Source: Alphaproteobacteria bacterium
Lineage (GTDB): Bacteria; Pseudomonadota; Alphaproteobacteria; GCA-2731375
Direction of reading: 5' to 3'
Length of the DNA: 12,831 bases
Assembly: GCA_028281075.1 (NCBI GenBank)
Contig: JANQKO010000574.1
Span: 1 to 12,831, forward strand
Position 1 is the first letter of the stretch. Each line of letters starts with the position of its first letter. Of the stretch, positions 7,113 to 12,831 are shown in pieces. Both the position numbers and the translations under genes were made by a program. The notes beneath the pieces are model-generated. The model made no database searches. It worked only from the letters and a program-made list of their open reading frames with translations, and had not been told where the DNA came from.

Positions 7113-7138
7113 TGGATGCCCGCCTCCGCCGGCATGAC
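7113..7138 (-). repeat. REP-like hairpin element, copy 3 (reverse)
   Basis: ATGCCCGC (7116-7123) and GCCGGCAT (7128-7135) pair over seven of eight positions, with one C-C mismatch, around CTCC. The flanks TGG and GAC are the same as in copy 2. Relative to copy 1 a T-A pair has become C-G on both arms. Its left partner may be the remnant CCGGTATCCA at 7061-7070. Confidence 0.55.
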
Positions 7139-7360
7139 GGCTGCGGGGGCGGACGCCGGTATTCGGACGCCCGGCAAGTCATGGTGGCCAAGCCGGGGTT
7201 GGTTTCTTGCTAACCTTACGGCCGGGGACATCCCGTGTCTGTGAACAACCTGAATTTGTCGCTCTTTTTCAGGGTTTGTCCGACCGGCATTAACGATTTT
7301 TTCAGACCAATTCTTTAGATTTCTCTGCCGTCGGGAAACTCTCGATCGCTGAGGGCAGGA

Positions 7361-7603
7361 ATGTTTTTCAAACGGCGTAGATCCGCCAGCTCGATCGCCG
7401 AAGGCGCGCGCTTCGAACGGCTGCGCGAGCACAACATCGTCGAGCAGGCGACCGTGGTCTGGGTCGGCGAGGACCCGTTCGGCATTCCGCATGTCAGGTT
7501 CAAGCTGAAGGTGCCGGCCATCGACGACGCCGGCGAGACCCGTATTCTGGCCGTCAACGCCTTCACCGAGCTCTACCGGCCCTGCGGCCTGAGCGCCGCA
7601 TAG
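7361..7603 (+). CDS. conserved-looking hypothetical protein, 80 residues
   Basis: I do not recognise a named family. The 80-residue product has a basic N-terminus (MFFKRRRS), no signal peptide and no membrane segment, so it is probably cytoplasmic. The body alternates charged and hydrophobic residues as in a small beta-rich fold. It has ATVVWVGEDPFGIPHVRFKLKV in the centre and ends TELYRPCGLSAA with one cysteine. I have a faint memory of similar short proteins annotated as hypothetical in Rhodospirillales; this is not verified. GAGGGCAGGA immediately precedes the ATG and supplies a ribosome-binding site, and an AT-richer presumptive promoter lies upstream. It stands alone between the repeat-bearing gap and the E1-like gene. 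The opposite-strand open frame (7315-7566) is less plausible because it lacks these signals. Confidence 0.7.
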   Translation: MFFKRRRSASSIAEGARFERLREHNIVEQATVVWVGEDPFGIPHVRFKLKVPAIDDAGETRILAVNAFTELYRPCGLSAA

Positions 7604-7657
7604 ACGGCCCGACCGGCGCCCGCCGGACCGTTTCAAGCAAGCACTCGACCAAGATCC

Positions 7658-7676
7658 GCCGGCGGCGTGCGCCGGC
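7658..7676. other. strong GC hairpin without U-tract
   Basis: GCCGGCG (7658-7664) and CGCCGGC (7670-7676) form a perfect 7-bp GC-only stem with a 5-base loop, 54 bases after the stop of the 80-residue gene. No T-run follows, so it is at best a transcript-end stabiliser or a Rho-assisted terminator. In GC-rich DNA such stems also arise by chance. Confidence 0.3.
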
Positions 7677-7736
7677 CGCAAAGCGTGCTAGTATCCGCCC
7701 GACTGTTGCGCGTTTCGCGGTCGGGAGCTCCCCATA

Positions 7737-10106
7737 ATGTCGCTCACTTCACTGCCGGTCACCGGCGACGGCATCCAGGTCGCCGAGGACGAACTGGCCT
7801 ACCTCAATGCGCTGGAGCGCAAGGTGCTGTGGCTCTCGAGCTGGATGATCCACAACGCCAATCACCTGCGCGAAAGCCGGGACGGGGTCAAGGTCGGCGG
7901 CCACCAGGCCTCGAGCGCCAGCCTGGCCACGCTGATGACGGCGCTCTATTTCCGTGTCCTGCGTCCCGACGACCGCGTGGCCGTGAAGCCGCACGCCAGT
8001 CCGGTGTTCCACGCCATCCAGTACCTGTTCGGCCGGCAGAACCGCGAGCGGCTGGAGCGGTTCCGGGCCATGGGCGGCGCGCAGTCCTATCCGTCGCGCA
8101 CCAAGGACGCCGACGAGGTCGATTTCTCCACCGGCTCGGTCGGCCTGGGCGTCGCCATGACCGCGTTCGCCAGCCTGGTGCAGGACTATGTCTCGATGAA
8201 GGGCCTGATGGGCGAGACGCCGGCGACCGGCCGCATGGTCGCGCTGATGGGCGATGCCGAGCTGGACGAGGGTAATATCTTCGAAGCCCTGATGGAGGGC
8301 TGGAAGCACGACGTCCGCAACACCTGGTGGATCGTCGACTACAACCGCCAGAGCCTGGACTCGGTGATCTCGGACCGGCTGTTCGCCCGGGTCGACGACG
8401 TCTTCCGCACCACCGGCTGGCGGGTGATCACGCTGAAATACGGCAAGCGGCTGCAGCGCGTGTTCGCGCAGCCCGGCGGCGACGCGCTGCGCCAGTGGAT
8501 CGACGACTGCCCGAACTCGCTCTATTCGGCGCTGACCTACAAGGGCGGCGCGAGCTGGCGCGAGCATCTGGTGCGCGACCTTGGCGACGTGTCGGGCATG
8601 AAGGCGATCCTGGACGCGCATGACGACGACGGGCTGGAGGCGCTGATGACCAACCTGGCCGGCCAGGACATGGAATCGGTGCTGGAGACCTTCGACAATG
8701 TCGACGGCGACGAGCCGACCTGTTTCATCGCCTACACGATCAAGGGGCATGGCCTGCCGTTCGCCGGGCACAAGGACAACCATGCCGGGCTGATGAGCCC
8801 GGAGCAGATGCGCGCCTTCCAGACCGCCATGCGGGTCCCGGATGGACAGGAGTGGGACCGCTTCGCCGGCCTCGACGTCGACCCCGACGGGTTGCAGGCC
8901 TTCATCGACGGGGCGCCGTTCGCGCAGGGCGGGCCGCGCACCAGGGAGGCCGCCCGGATCGCCGTGCCCGACAGCCTGCCGACGCCCGCCGCCGACACCA
9001 TGTCGACGCAGGAGGCGTTCGGCCGCATCCTGTTCGACCTCGCCGGCGGCGACAGCGCGCTGGCCGACCGTATCGTCACCACCTCGCCGGACGTCACGGT
9101 GTCGACCAACCTCGGCGGCTGGGTCAACCGGCGCGGTATCTTCGACCGGCACAAGCGCGAGGACGTGTTCCGGGCCGAGAAGGTGGTCTCGGCCCAGCGC
9201 TGGGCGATGAGCCAGGACGGCCAGCATATCGAGCTCGGCATCGCCGAGAACAACCTGTTCATCATGCTGGCGGCACTCGGCCTGGCCGGTCCGCTGTTCG
9301 GGACCCGGCTGCTGCCGGTCGGCACGCTCTACGACCCGTTCATCCAGCGGGGCCTCGATGCGCTGAACTATGCCTGCTACCAGGACGCCCGGTTCATGCT
9401 GGTGGCGACGCCGTCGGGTATCACGCTGGCGCCCGAGGGCGGGGCGCACCAGTCGATCTCGACGCCGCTGATCGGCATGGGCCAGGACAAGCTGGCCTCG
9501 TTCGAGCCGGCCTACGTGGACGAGCTGTCCGAGATCATGCGCTGGGGCTTCGACCACATGCAGGCCGACGACGGCGGCTCGGTCTATCTGCGGCTGTCGA
9601 CCCGGGCATTGGCGCAGCCGGACCGGCAGATGACGCCGGAACTGAAGGACGAGGTGCTGGCGGGCGCCTATTGGCTGGTGCCGCCCGCGGAAAACGCCGA
9701 GCTGGCGATCGTCTATGCCGGCGCCGTCGCGCCCGAGGCCCAGGCGGCGCACGCGGCGGTGTGCGAGGACATTCCCGGTGCCGGCCTGCTGGCCGTGACC
9801 TCGCCGGACCTGCTGTTCCAGGAGTGGAGCCATGCCTGGCGCCGGCGGGCCAAGGGCGAGCGCCAGGTGCGCAGCCATATCGGCCGGCTGCTGGACCCGC
9901 TGGCCGCCGATGCCGCCCTGGTGACGGTGCTCGACGGCCATCCGGCGACGCTCTCCTGGCTGGGCTCGGCCTCGCGCCGCCGGGTCTTCAGCCTGGGCGT
10001 CGACCGCTTCGGCCAGTCCGGCGACGTGCCCGACCTCTACCGCATTCATGGCATCGATACCGAGGCCATCCTGGAGGCCTGCGCGGCGGCCTGTCTGAGC
10101 CGTTAG
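7737..10106 (+). CDS. AceE-like thiamine-diphosphate enzyme (homodimeric 2-oxoacid dehydrogenase E1 / transketolase superfamily)
   Basis: The 789-residue protein has the homodimeric-E1 layout: a ThDP pyrophosphate-binding domain (about 40-330), a pyrimidine-binding domain (about 422-620) and a transketolase C-terminal domain (about 630-789). The ThDP/Mg motif is GDAE at 172-175 with Asn203 in DYNRQSLD 30 residues on. The cofactor-activating glutamate is Glu504 in GIAENN, and GGHQASS, KGHGLPFAGHKDNHAG and EGGAHQS (His571) resemble AceE active-site segments. E. coli AceE has about 887 residues. The shortfall lies mainly in the roughly 60-80 residue N-terminal extension, which includes the E2-binding region. 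No E2 or E3 gene is adjacent. Likely functions are decarboxylation of pyruvate, 2-oxobutyrate or a related 2-oxoacid, so the substrate is unresolved. GGGAG nine bases before ATG 7737 supports the start. Confidence 0.85.
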   Translation: MSLTSLPVTGDGIQVAEDELAYLNALERKVLWLSSWMIHNANHLRESRDGVKVGGHQASSASLATLMTALYFRVLRPDDRVAVKPHASPVFHAIQYLFGRQNRERLERFRAMGGAQSYPSRTKDADEVDFSTGSVGLGVAMTAFASLVQDYVSMKGLMGETPATGRMVALMGDAELDEGNIFEALMEGWKHDVRNTWWIVDYNRQSLDSVISDRLFARVDDVFRTTGWRVITLKYGKRLQRVFAQPGGDALRQWIDDCPNSLYSALTYKGGASWREHLVRDLGDVSGMKAILDAHDDDGLEALMTNLAGQDMESVLETFDNVDGDEPTCFIAYTIKGHGLPFAGHKDNHAGLMSPEQMRAFQTAMRVPDGQEWDRFAGLDVDPDGLQAFIDGAPFAQGGPRTREAARIAVPDSLPTPAADTMSTQEAFGRILFDLAGGDSALADRIVTTSPDVTVSTNLGGWVNRRGIFDRHKREDVFRAEKVVSAQRWAMSQDGQHIELGIAENNLFIMLAALGLAGPLFGTRLLPVGTLYDPFIQRGLDALNYACYQDARFMLVATPSGITLAPEGGAHQSISTPLIGMGQDKLASFEPAYVDELSEIMRWGFDHMQADDGGSVYLRLSTRALAQPDRQMTPELKDEVLAGAYWLVPPAENAELAIVYAGAVAPEAQAAHAAVCEDIPGAGLLAVTSPDLLFQEWSHAWRRRAKGERQVRSHIGRLLDPLAADAALVTVLDGHPATLSWLGSASRRRVFSLGVDRFGQSGDVPDLYRIHGIDTEAILEACAAACLSR

Positions 10107-10150
10107 GCAAAGCCGGCTTTAATCGCTTTCTTTGGCGAAAAAAGCTGTGC

Positions 10151-10156
10151 TATAGA
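10151..10156 (+). promoter_or_regulatory. candidate -10 box of the tRNA-Leu promoter
   Basis: TATAGA within GCTATAGAGTGCCG lies 43 bases before the mature tRNA and resembles the -10 region of alphaproteobacterial stable-RNA promoters. The expected -35 region (about 10127-10134) reads TTTCTTTG, which matches the consensus poorly, so only the -10 element is annotated. Confidence 0.4.
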
Positions 10157-10198
10157 GTGCCGCCCGTTCAGGACGGCGCAGCGGTTCGCGGCGTTTTT

Positions 10199-10283
10199 GC
10201 GGGCGTGGCGGAACTGGTAGACGCGCCAGGTTTAGGTCCTGGTGACGAAAGTCGTGGGGGTTCAAGTCCCTCCGCCCGCACCA
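10199..10283 (+). tRNA. tRNA-Leu (anticodon UAG)
   Basis: An 85-base cloverleaf can be drawn in full. The acceptor stem is GCGGGCG (10199-10205) with CGCCCGC (10273-10279), discriminator A and encoded CCA (10281-10283). The anticodon stem is CCAGG/CCTGG (10226-10230, 10238-10242) around loop TTTAGGT, with anticodon TAG at 10233-10235, reading CUN leucine codons. A long variable arm (TGACGAAAGTCGT) with a GAC/GTC stem follows, as in class II tRNAs. The T arm is GGGGG-TTCAAGT-CCCTC. Trigger factor begins 48 bases downstream with no terminator visible between, so tRNA processing could release the tig message. Confidence 0.97.
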
Positions 10284-10331
10284 TTTACTGGCACCGACCA
10301 CTTCCCGATTACAGTCAACAGAAGGCACCGG

Positions 10332-11702
10332 ATGACACCCATGCAGGTGACGGAAACGCTATCCGAAGGTCTGCGGCGCGAAATGAGCGTCGTCGTCGAC
10401 GCCAAGGACCTGGACGACAAGCTGACCAGCAAGCTGACCGAGCTGGCGCAGCAAATCCGCATGCCGGGCTTCCGTCCGGGCAAGGTGCCGGTGCCGTTGC
10501 TGCGCAAGACCTATGGCCAGCGGGTCATGGGCGAGGTGCTCGAGGAAACGGTGAGCGAGTCGACCAGCAAGGTGCTGGAGGACAAGGAATTGCGGCCGGC
10601 GATGCAGCCGAAGATCGAGATCACCAAGTTCGAGGACGGCTCGGACCTGGAATATACGATCGCCGTCGAGCTGATGCCGACCATCGAGCCGATCGATTTC
10701 TCCGGCATCAAGCTGGAGCGCCTGGTGGCCGAGGTCGCCGACGATGTCGTCGACGACCGGCTGAAGATGCTGGCCGAGCAGATGAAATCGTTCTCGGATG
10801 CCGCCGCGGACCAGGCGGCGGCCGAGGGCGATGCCGTCGTCATCGACTTCAAGGGCACGATCGACGGTGAGGCGTTCGAGGGCGGCGGCGCCAGCGACTT
10901 CCAGCTCGAGCTGGGCAGCGGCTCGTTCATCCCGGGCTTCGAGGACCAGCTCGTCGGCCTGAAAGCCGGTGAGAGCAAGACGGTCGCGGTCACCTTTCCC
11001 GAGGAGTATGGCAGCGCGGACCTCGCCGGCAAGGCGGCCGAGTTCGCCGTCGACGTCAAGCAGGTCAAGGTGCCGCTGCCGGTGCCGGTGGACGACAGCC
11101 TGGCCGAGAAGCTGGGGCTGGAGAACCTGGAGACGCTGCGGACCAGCCTGCGCGACCAGATAAGCCAGGATTATGCCGGGCTCAGCCGGGCGCGGCTGAA
11201 GCGCACCCTGCTGGACGCGCTGGACGAGGTCCAGCAGTTCGAGGTGCCGCCTGGCATGGTGGAGGCCGAGTTCGAGGCGATCTGGGGGCAGGTGGTCAAG
11301 GACCTGGAGGACCAGGACAAGACCGTCGCCGACCTGGACAAGCCCGAGGAAGAGGCGAAGCAGGAATACGGCAAGATCGCCGAACGCCGGGTGCGTCTCG
11401 GCCTGCTGCTGTCGGAAGTCGGCCGGCAGAACAATATCGACGTCAGCCAGGAAGAGCTGACCCGGGCGATCGCCGACCAGGCCCGCCGCTTCCAGGGGCA
11501 GGAGCAGCAGGTCTTTGAATATTTCCAGAACAACGCCGAAGCCCAGGCGCAGCTCCGCGCGCCGCTGCTTGAAGACAAGGTCGTTGACTTTATCTTGGAA
11601 ATGGCCGAGGTCACGGGCCGGACGGTCGACTTGGACGATTTGATGCGTGATCCGGACGACGAGGGGTCGGACGGGCCGGAAGCGGGCACCGACAAGACCT
11701 GA
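10332..11702 (+). CDS. tig: trigger factor, ribosome-associated chaperone and peptidyl-prolyl isomerase
   Basis: Trigger factor binds the ribosome near the exit tunnel and shields nascent chains. The product has 456 residues from ATG 10332, or 453 from ATG 10341. Numbered from 10341 (MQVTETLSEG), the ribosome-binding loop GFRPGKVP places Phe44-Arg45 exactly where E. coli trigger factor has them. The FKBP-type isomerase domain spans about 155-245 (EGDAVVIDFKG, FIPGFEDQLVGLKAGE). The rest is the helical chaperone domain. ATG 10332 is given as start because GAAGG lies six bases upstream, while 10341 is 15 bases from it; family alignment would favour 10341. The last 20 or so residues are acidic (RDPDDEGSDGPEAGTD), a common tail. 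It heads the tig-clpP-clpX cluster. Confidence 0.97.
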   Translation: MTPMQVTETLSEGLRREMSVVVDAKDLDDKLTSKLTELAQQIRMPGFRPGKVPVPLLRKTYGQRVMGEVLEETVSESTSKVLEDKELRPAMQPKIEITKFEDGSDLEYTIAVELMPTIEPIDFSGIKLERLVAEVADDVVDDRLKMLAEQMKSFSDAAADQAAAEGDAVVIDFKGTIDGEAFEGGGASDFQLELGSGSFIPGFEDQLVGLKAGESKTVAVTFPEEYGSADLAGKAAEFAVDVKQVKVPLPVPVDDSLAEKLGLENLETLRTSLRDQISQDYAGLSRARLKRTLLDALDEVQQFEVPPGMVEAEFEAIWGQVVKDLEDQDKTVADLDKPEEEAKQEYGKIAERRVRLGLLLSEVGRQNNIDVSQEELTRAIADQARRFQGQEQQVFEYFQNNAEAQAQLRAPLLEDKVVDFILEMAEVTGRTVDLDDLMRDPDDEGSDGPEAGTDKT

Positions 11703-11716
11703 CCGCCAGCGGCGGC

Positions 11717-11754
11717 CGTGCCGGACCGCCGCCGCGAACCGCCGCCACGGCACG
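11717..11754 (+). other. possible hairpin in the tig-clpP spacer
   Basis: CGTGCCG (11717-11723) and CGGCACG (11748-11754) can pair over seven bases around a 24-base loop containing repeated CCGCC units. GGCGG at 11711-11715 could pair with those CCGCC units instead, giving alternative folds. There is no U-tract. It may be a processing or partial termination site between tig and clpP; chance is also plausible in such GC-rich sequence. Confidence 0.25.
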
Positions 11755-11779
11755 CGCGAAAGGAAGATGGGCAGATCCG

Positions 11780-12442
11780 ATGAGTAATCCAGACGATTAT
11801 TACATGAATACGCTGGTGCCGATGGTTGTCGAGCAGACCAACCGCGGCGAGCGCGCCTACGATATCTATTCGCGCCTGCTGAAGGAGCGCATCGTCTTCA
11901 TCGTCGGACCGGTGCATGACGGCATGGCGAGCCTGGTGTCGGCCCAGCTGCTGTTCCTGGAGGCCGAGAACCCGCGCAAGGATATTTCGCTCTACATCAA
12001 TTCGCCCGGCGGCATCGTCACCTCGGGGCTGGCGATCTACGACACCATGCAGTACATCCGGCCCGACGTCTCGACGCTCTGCACTGGCCAGGCGGCGTCC
12101 ATGGGCTCGCTGCTGCTGGCGGCCGGCGCGACGGGCAAGCGCTTTGCCCTGCCGAACGCGCGGATCATGGTGCATCAGCCGTCGGGCGGCTTTCAGGGCC
12201 AGGCGACGGATATCGAAATCCATGCCCGTGAGATTCTGGAAATGCGGGCGCGCCTGAACGACATGTATGTCAAACATACCGGTCAGCCGCTGTCGGTGAT
12301 CGAGGACGCGATGGAGCGCGACAACTTCATGACCGCCGACAGGGCGAAGGAATTCGGCCTGATCGACGACGTGGTGCTGAACCGGCCGGAGGACGATAAC
12401 GCGGGCGCCGGCGGCCCGGCCAGCGGCAACGACAACGGCTAG
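11780..12442 (+). CDS. clpP: ATP-dependent Clp protease proteolytic subunit
   Basis: ClpP forms the tetradecameric serine-protease chamber that degrades proteins fed by ClpX or ClpA. The 220-residue length is normal. The catalytic triad is intact: Ser107 in GQAASMGS, His132 in MVHQPSGG and Asp181 in ERDNFMTA. YINSPGG (72-78) is also conserved. The N-terminal residues before about 15 are likely removed by self-processing. The C-terminal tail (after NRPEDD) is a low-complexity Gly/Ala/Asn extension. The best ribosome-binding sequence, AAGGA (11760-11764), is 15 bases from ATG 11780, which is longer than usual; no better in-frame start exists. It lies between tig and clpX, the conserved order in proteobacteria. 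Confidence 0.98.
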   Translation: MSNPDDYYMNTLVPMVVEQTNRGERAYDIYSRLLKERIVFIVGPVHDGMASLVSAQLLFLEAENPRKDISLYINSPGGIVTSGLAIYDTMQYIRPDVSTLCTGQAASMGSLLLAAGATGKRFALPNARIMVHQPSGGFQGQATDIEIHAREILEMRARLNDMYVKHTGQPLSVIEDAMERDNFMTADRAKEFGLIDDVVLNRPEDDNAGAGGPASGNDNG

Positions 12443-12460
12443 CGGGCGCCGGCGGGAAGG

Positions 12461-12499
12461 GTTAACGAACTTGGTTAACGGAAGCCTCCGTTTAACGAA
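12461..12499. promoter_or_regulatory. three TTAACG motifs and a short hairpin after clpP
   Basis: TTAACG occurs at 12462-12467, 12475-12480 and 12492-12497, each followed by A or GA. The second and third are linked by a perfect inverted repeat, AACGGA (12477-12482) and TCCGTT (12487-12492), around AGCC. It is followed by AT-rich sequence. This could be a weak clpP terminator or a repeated protein-binding site ahead of clpX. The motif spacing does not fit a CtrA box. Confidence 0.35.
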
Positions 12500-12502
12500 T
12501 TA

Positions 12503-12528
12503 TTGAATGGCTGCGGGCTATGCTATTC
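12503..12528 (+). promoter_or_regulatory. possible clpX promoter, weakly heat-shock-like
   Basis: TTGAAT (12503-12508) is followed after 13 bases by GCTATTC (12522-12528). This loosely resembles alphaproteobacterial sigma-32 promoters (CTTGAAA, then CYTATNT) and would be consistent with ClpX being a heat-shock protein. Matches are partial, and a sigma-70 reading is worse because of the spacing. Confidence 0.25.
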
Positions 12529-12661
12529 GTAGTGCTGGCGATCGATTCGGGCTAGGTTCTTGAGATTACGGACGGTAATTTGTCGAGCCACGACATTTCG
12601 GTTGTTCGTAAATGGCGCCGGTGAGTAACATGATTAGGGCGTCCGGACGTGTGGGGTGCAC

Positions 12662-12831
12662 ATGACCAAGCTGAGTGGCGGCGACTCAAAGAACACGCTG
12701 TACTGCTCCTTCTGCGGTAAGAGTCAGCACGAGGTCAGGAAGCTGATTGCCGGCCCGACCGTGTTCATCTGCGATGAATGCGTCGAGCTGTGCATGGATA
12801 TCATCCGCGAGGAGAACAAGAGCTCGCTGGT
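12662..12831 (+). CDS. clpX: ATP-dependent Clp protease ATP-binding subunit ClpX, N-terminal part (cut by window end)
   Basis: The first 56 codons are present; the full protein would be about 420 residues. ClpX is the AAA+ unfoldase that recognises tagged proteins and threads them into ClpP. The visible part is the N-terminal zinc-binding domain: Cys15 and Cys18 in YCSFCGK, and Cys37 and Cys40 in FICDECVELC. These four cysteines hold the zinc that makes this domain dimerise and bind adaptors. The AAA+ domain lies beyond the window. ATG 12662 gives the usual start (MTKLSGGDSKNTLYCSFCG); upstream GTGGGGT is only a weak ribosome-binding site. A 219-base gap after clpP with candidate promoter elements suggests clpX can be transcribed on its own. 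Confidence 0.97.
   Translation, partial: MTKLSGGDSKNTLYCSFCGKSQHEVRKLIAGPTVFICDECVELCMDIIREENKSSL

Larger units (their letters stand above)
6891..7360. other. 470-base intergenic region: hairpin repeats, then AT-richer leader
   Basis: No credible gene is present here on either strand. The first two thirds (about 6930-7140) hold three copies of a short hairpin element, annotated separately, and a possible remnant around CCGGTATCCA (7061-7070). From about 7245 to 7325 the composition turns AT-rich, as expected of a promoter region for the 80-residue gene at 7361. Weak hexamers TTAACG (7290-7295) and TTTAGA (7314-7319) with an 18-base spacer are the best promoter candidate, but they match the consensus poorly. 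Confidence 0.6.

Noticed and set aside
6934..7138. CRISPR array
   Set aside because: The copies alternate orientation, are only three in number, and the spacing between them (32 and 94 bases) is irregular, with no cas genes.
7749..10049. Minus-strand open frame of 766 codons
   Set aside because: It lies entirely opposite the E1-like gene, is Arg/Gly/His/Gln-rich as expected of a shadow frame in GC-rich DNA, and has no family motifs.
10109..10120. AAAGCCGGCTTT as intrinsic terminator of the E1-like gene
   Set aside because: It is a 12-base perfect palindrome with no room for a loop and only a short T-run, so it is too weak to call a terminator.
10119..10328. Minus-strand open frame of 69 codons with GRRDLNPHDFRHQDLNLARLPVPPRP-type translation
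   Set aside because: It is the antisense reading of the tRNA-Leu gene. This translation is a familiar spurious protein from antisense tRNA-Leu, and the tRNA cloverleaf is complete.
12462..12495. CtrA box (TTAA-N7-TTAA)
   Set aside because: The TTAA cores are separated by 9 and 13 bases, not 7, so the full CtrA consensus is absent.

Overview
The window is GC-rich, densely coding DNA. The order tRNA-Leu, tig, clpP, clpX, together with the protein sequences, points to an alphaproteobacterium. A Rhodospirillales-like lineage is my best guess from memory of similar gene sets; the sequence alone does not prove it. Apart from short repeats the window looks like stable chromosomal backbone. There is no transposase, integrase, CRISPR array, toxin-antitoxin pair or phage gene.

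Layout. Positions 1-225 are a non-coding, lower-GC stretch packed with palindromes of the REP-like kind, perhaps the edge of a decayed element beyond the left end. On the minus strand, a small predicted lipoprotein (1234-1440) precedes an NAD-dependent epimerase/dehydratase (226-1209), probably as one unit. Divergent from them is a secreted Sel1-repeat protein (1561-2457) with a recognisable promoter. The plus strand continues with an amidase-signature hydrolase (2542-3933), the bifunctional NAD(P)HX repair enzyme Nnr (3959-5428) and malonyl-CoA decarboxylase (5499-6890). A 470-base gap follows with three copies of a small hairpin element and an AT-richer leader before an 80-residue protein of unknown function (7361-7603). 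Next is a 789-residue thiamine-diphosphate enzyme resembling the homodimeric E1 of pyruvate dehydrogenase (7737-10106). The right end holds tRNA-Leu(UAG) (10199-10283), trigger factor (10332-11702), ClpP (11780-12442) and the first 56 codons of ClpX (from 12662, cut by the window end).

How the genes fit together. tig-clpP-clpX is the classical protein-quality-control cluster: a ribosome-bound chaperone, the proteolytic chamber and its unfoldase. The middle block is metabolic housekeeping: repair of damaged NAD(P)H, disposal of malonyl-CoA, amide hydrolysis and a 2-oxoacid decarboxylating E1-like enzyme. No shared pathway is evident among these.

I did not find a convincing undescribed system. 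The items most worth a second look are the E1-like enzyme lacking the usual AceE N-terminal extension and any E2/E3 partner nearby, the inverted repeat over the putative promoter of malonyl-CoA decarboxylase, the hairpin repeats with compensatory base changes, and the uncharacterised 80-residue and lipoprotein genes.
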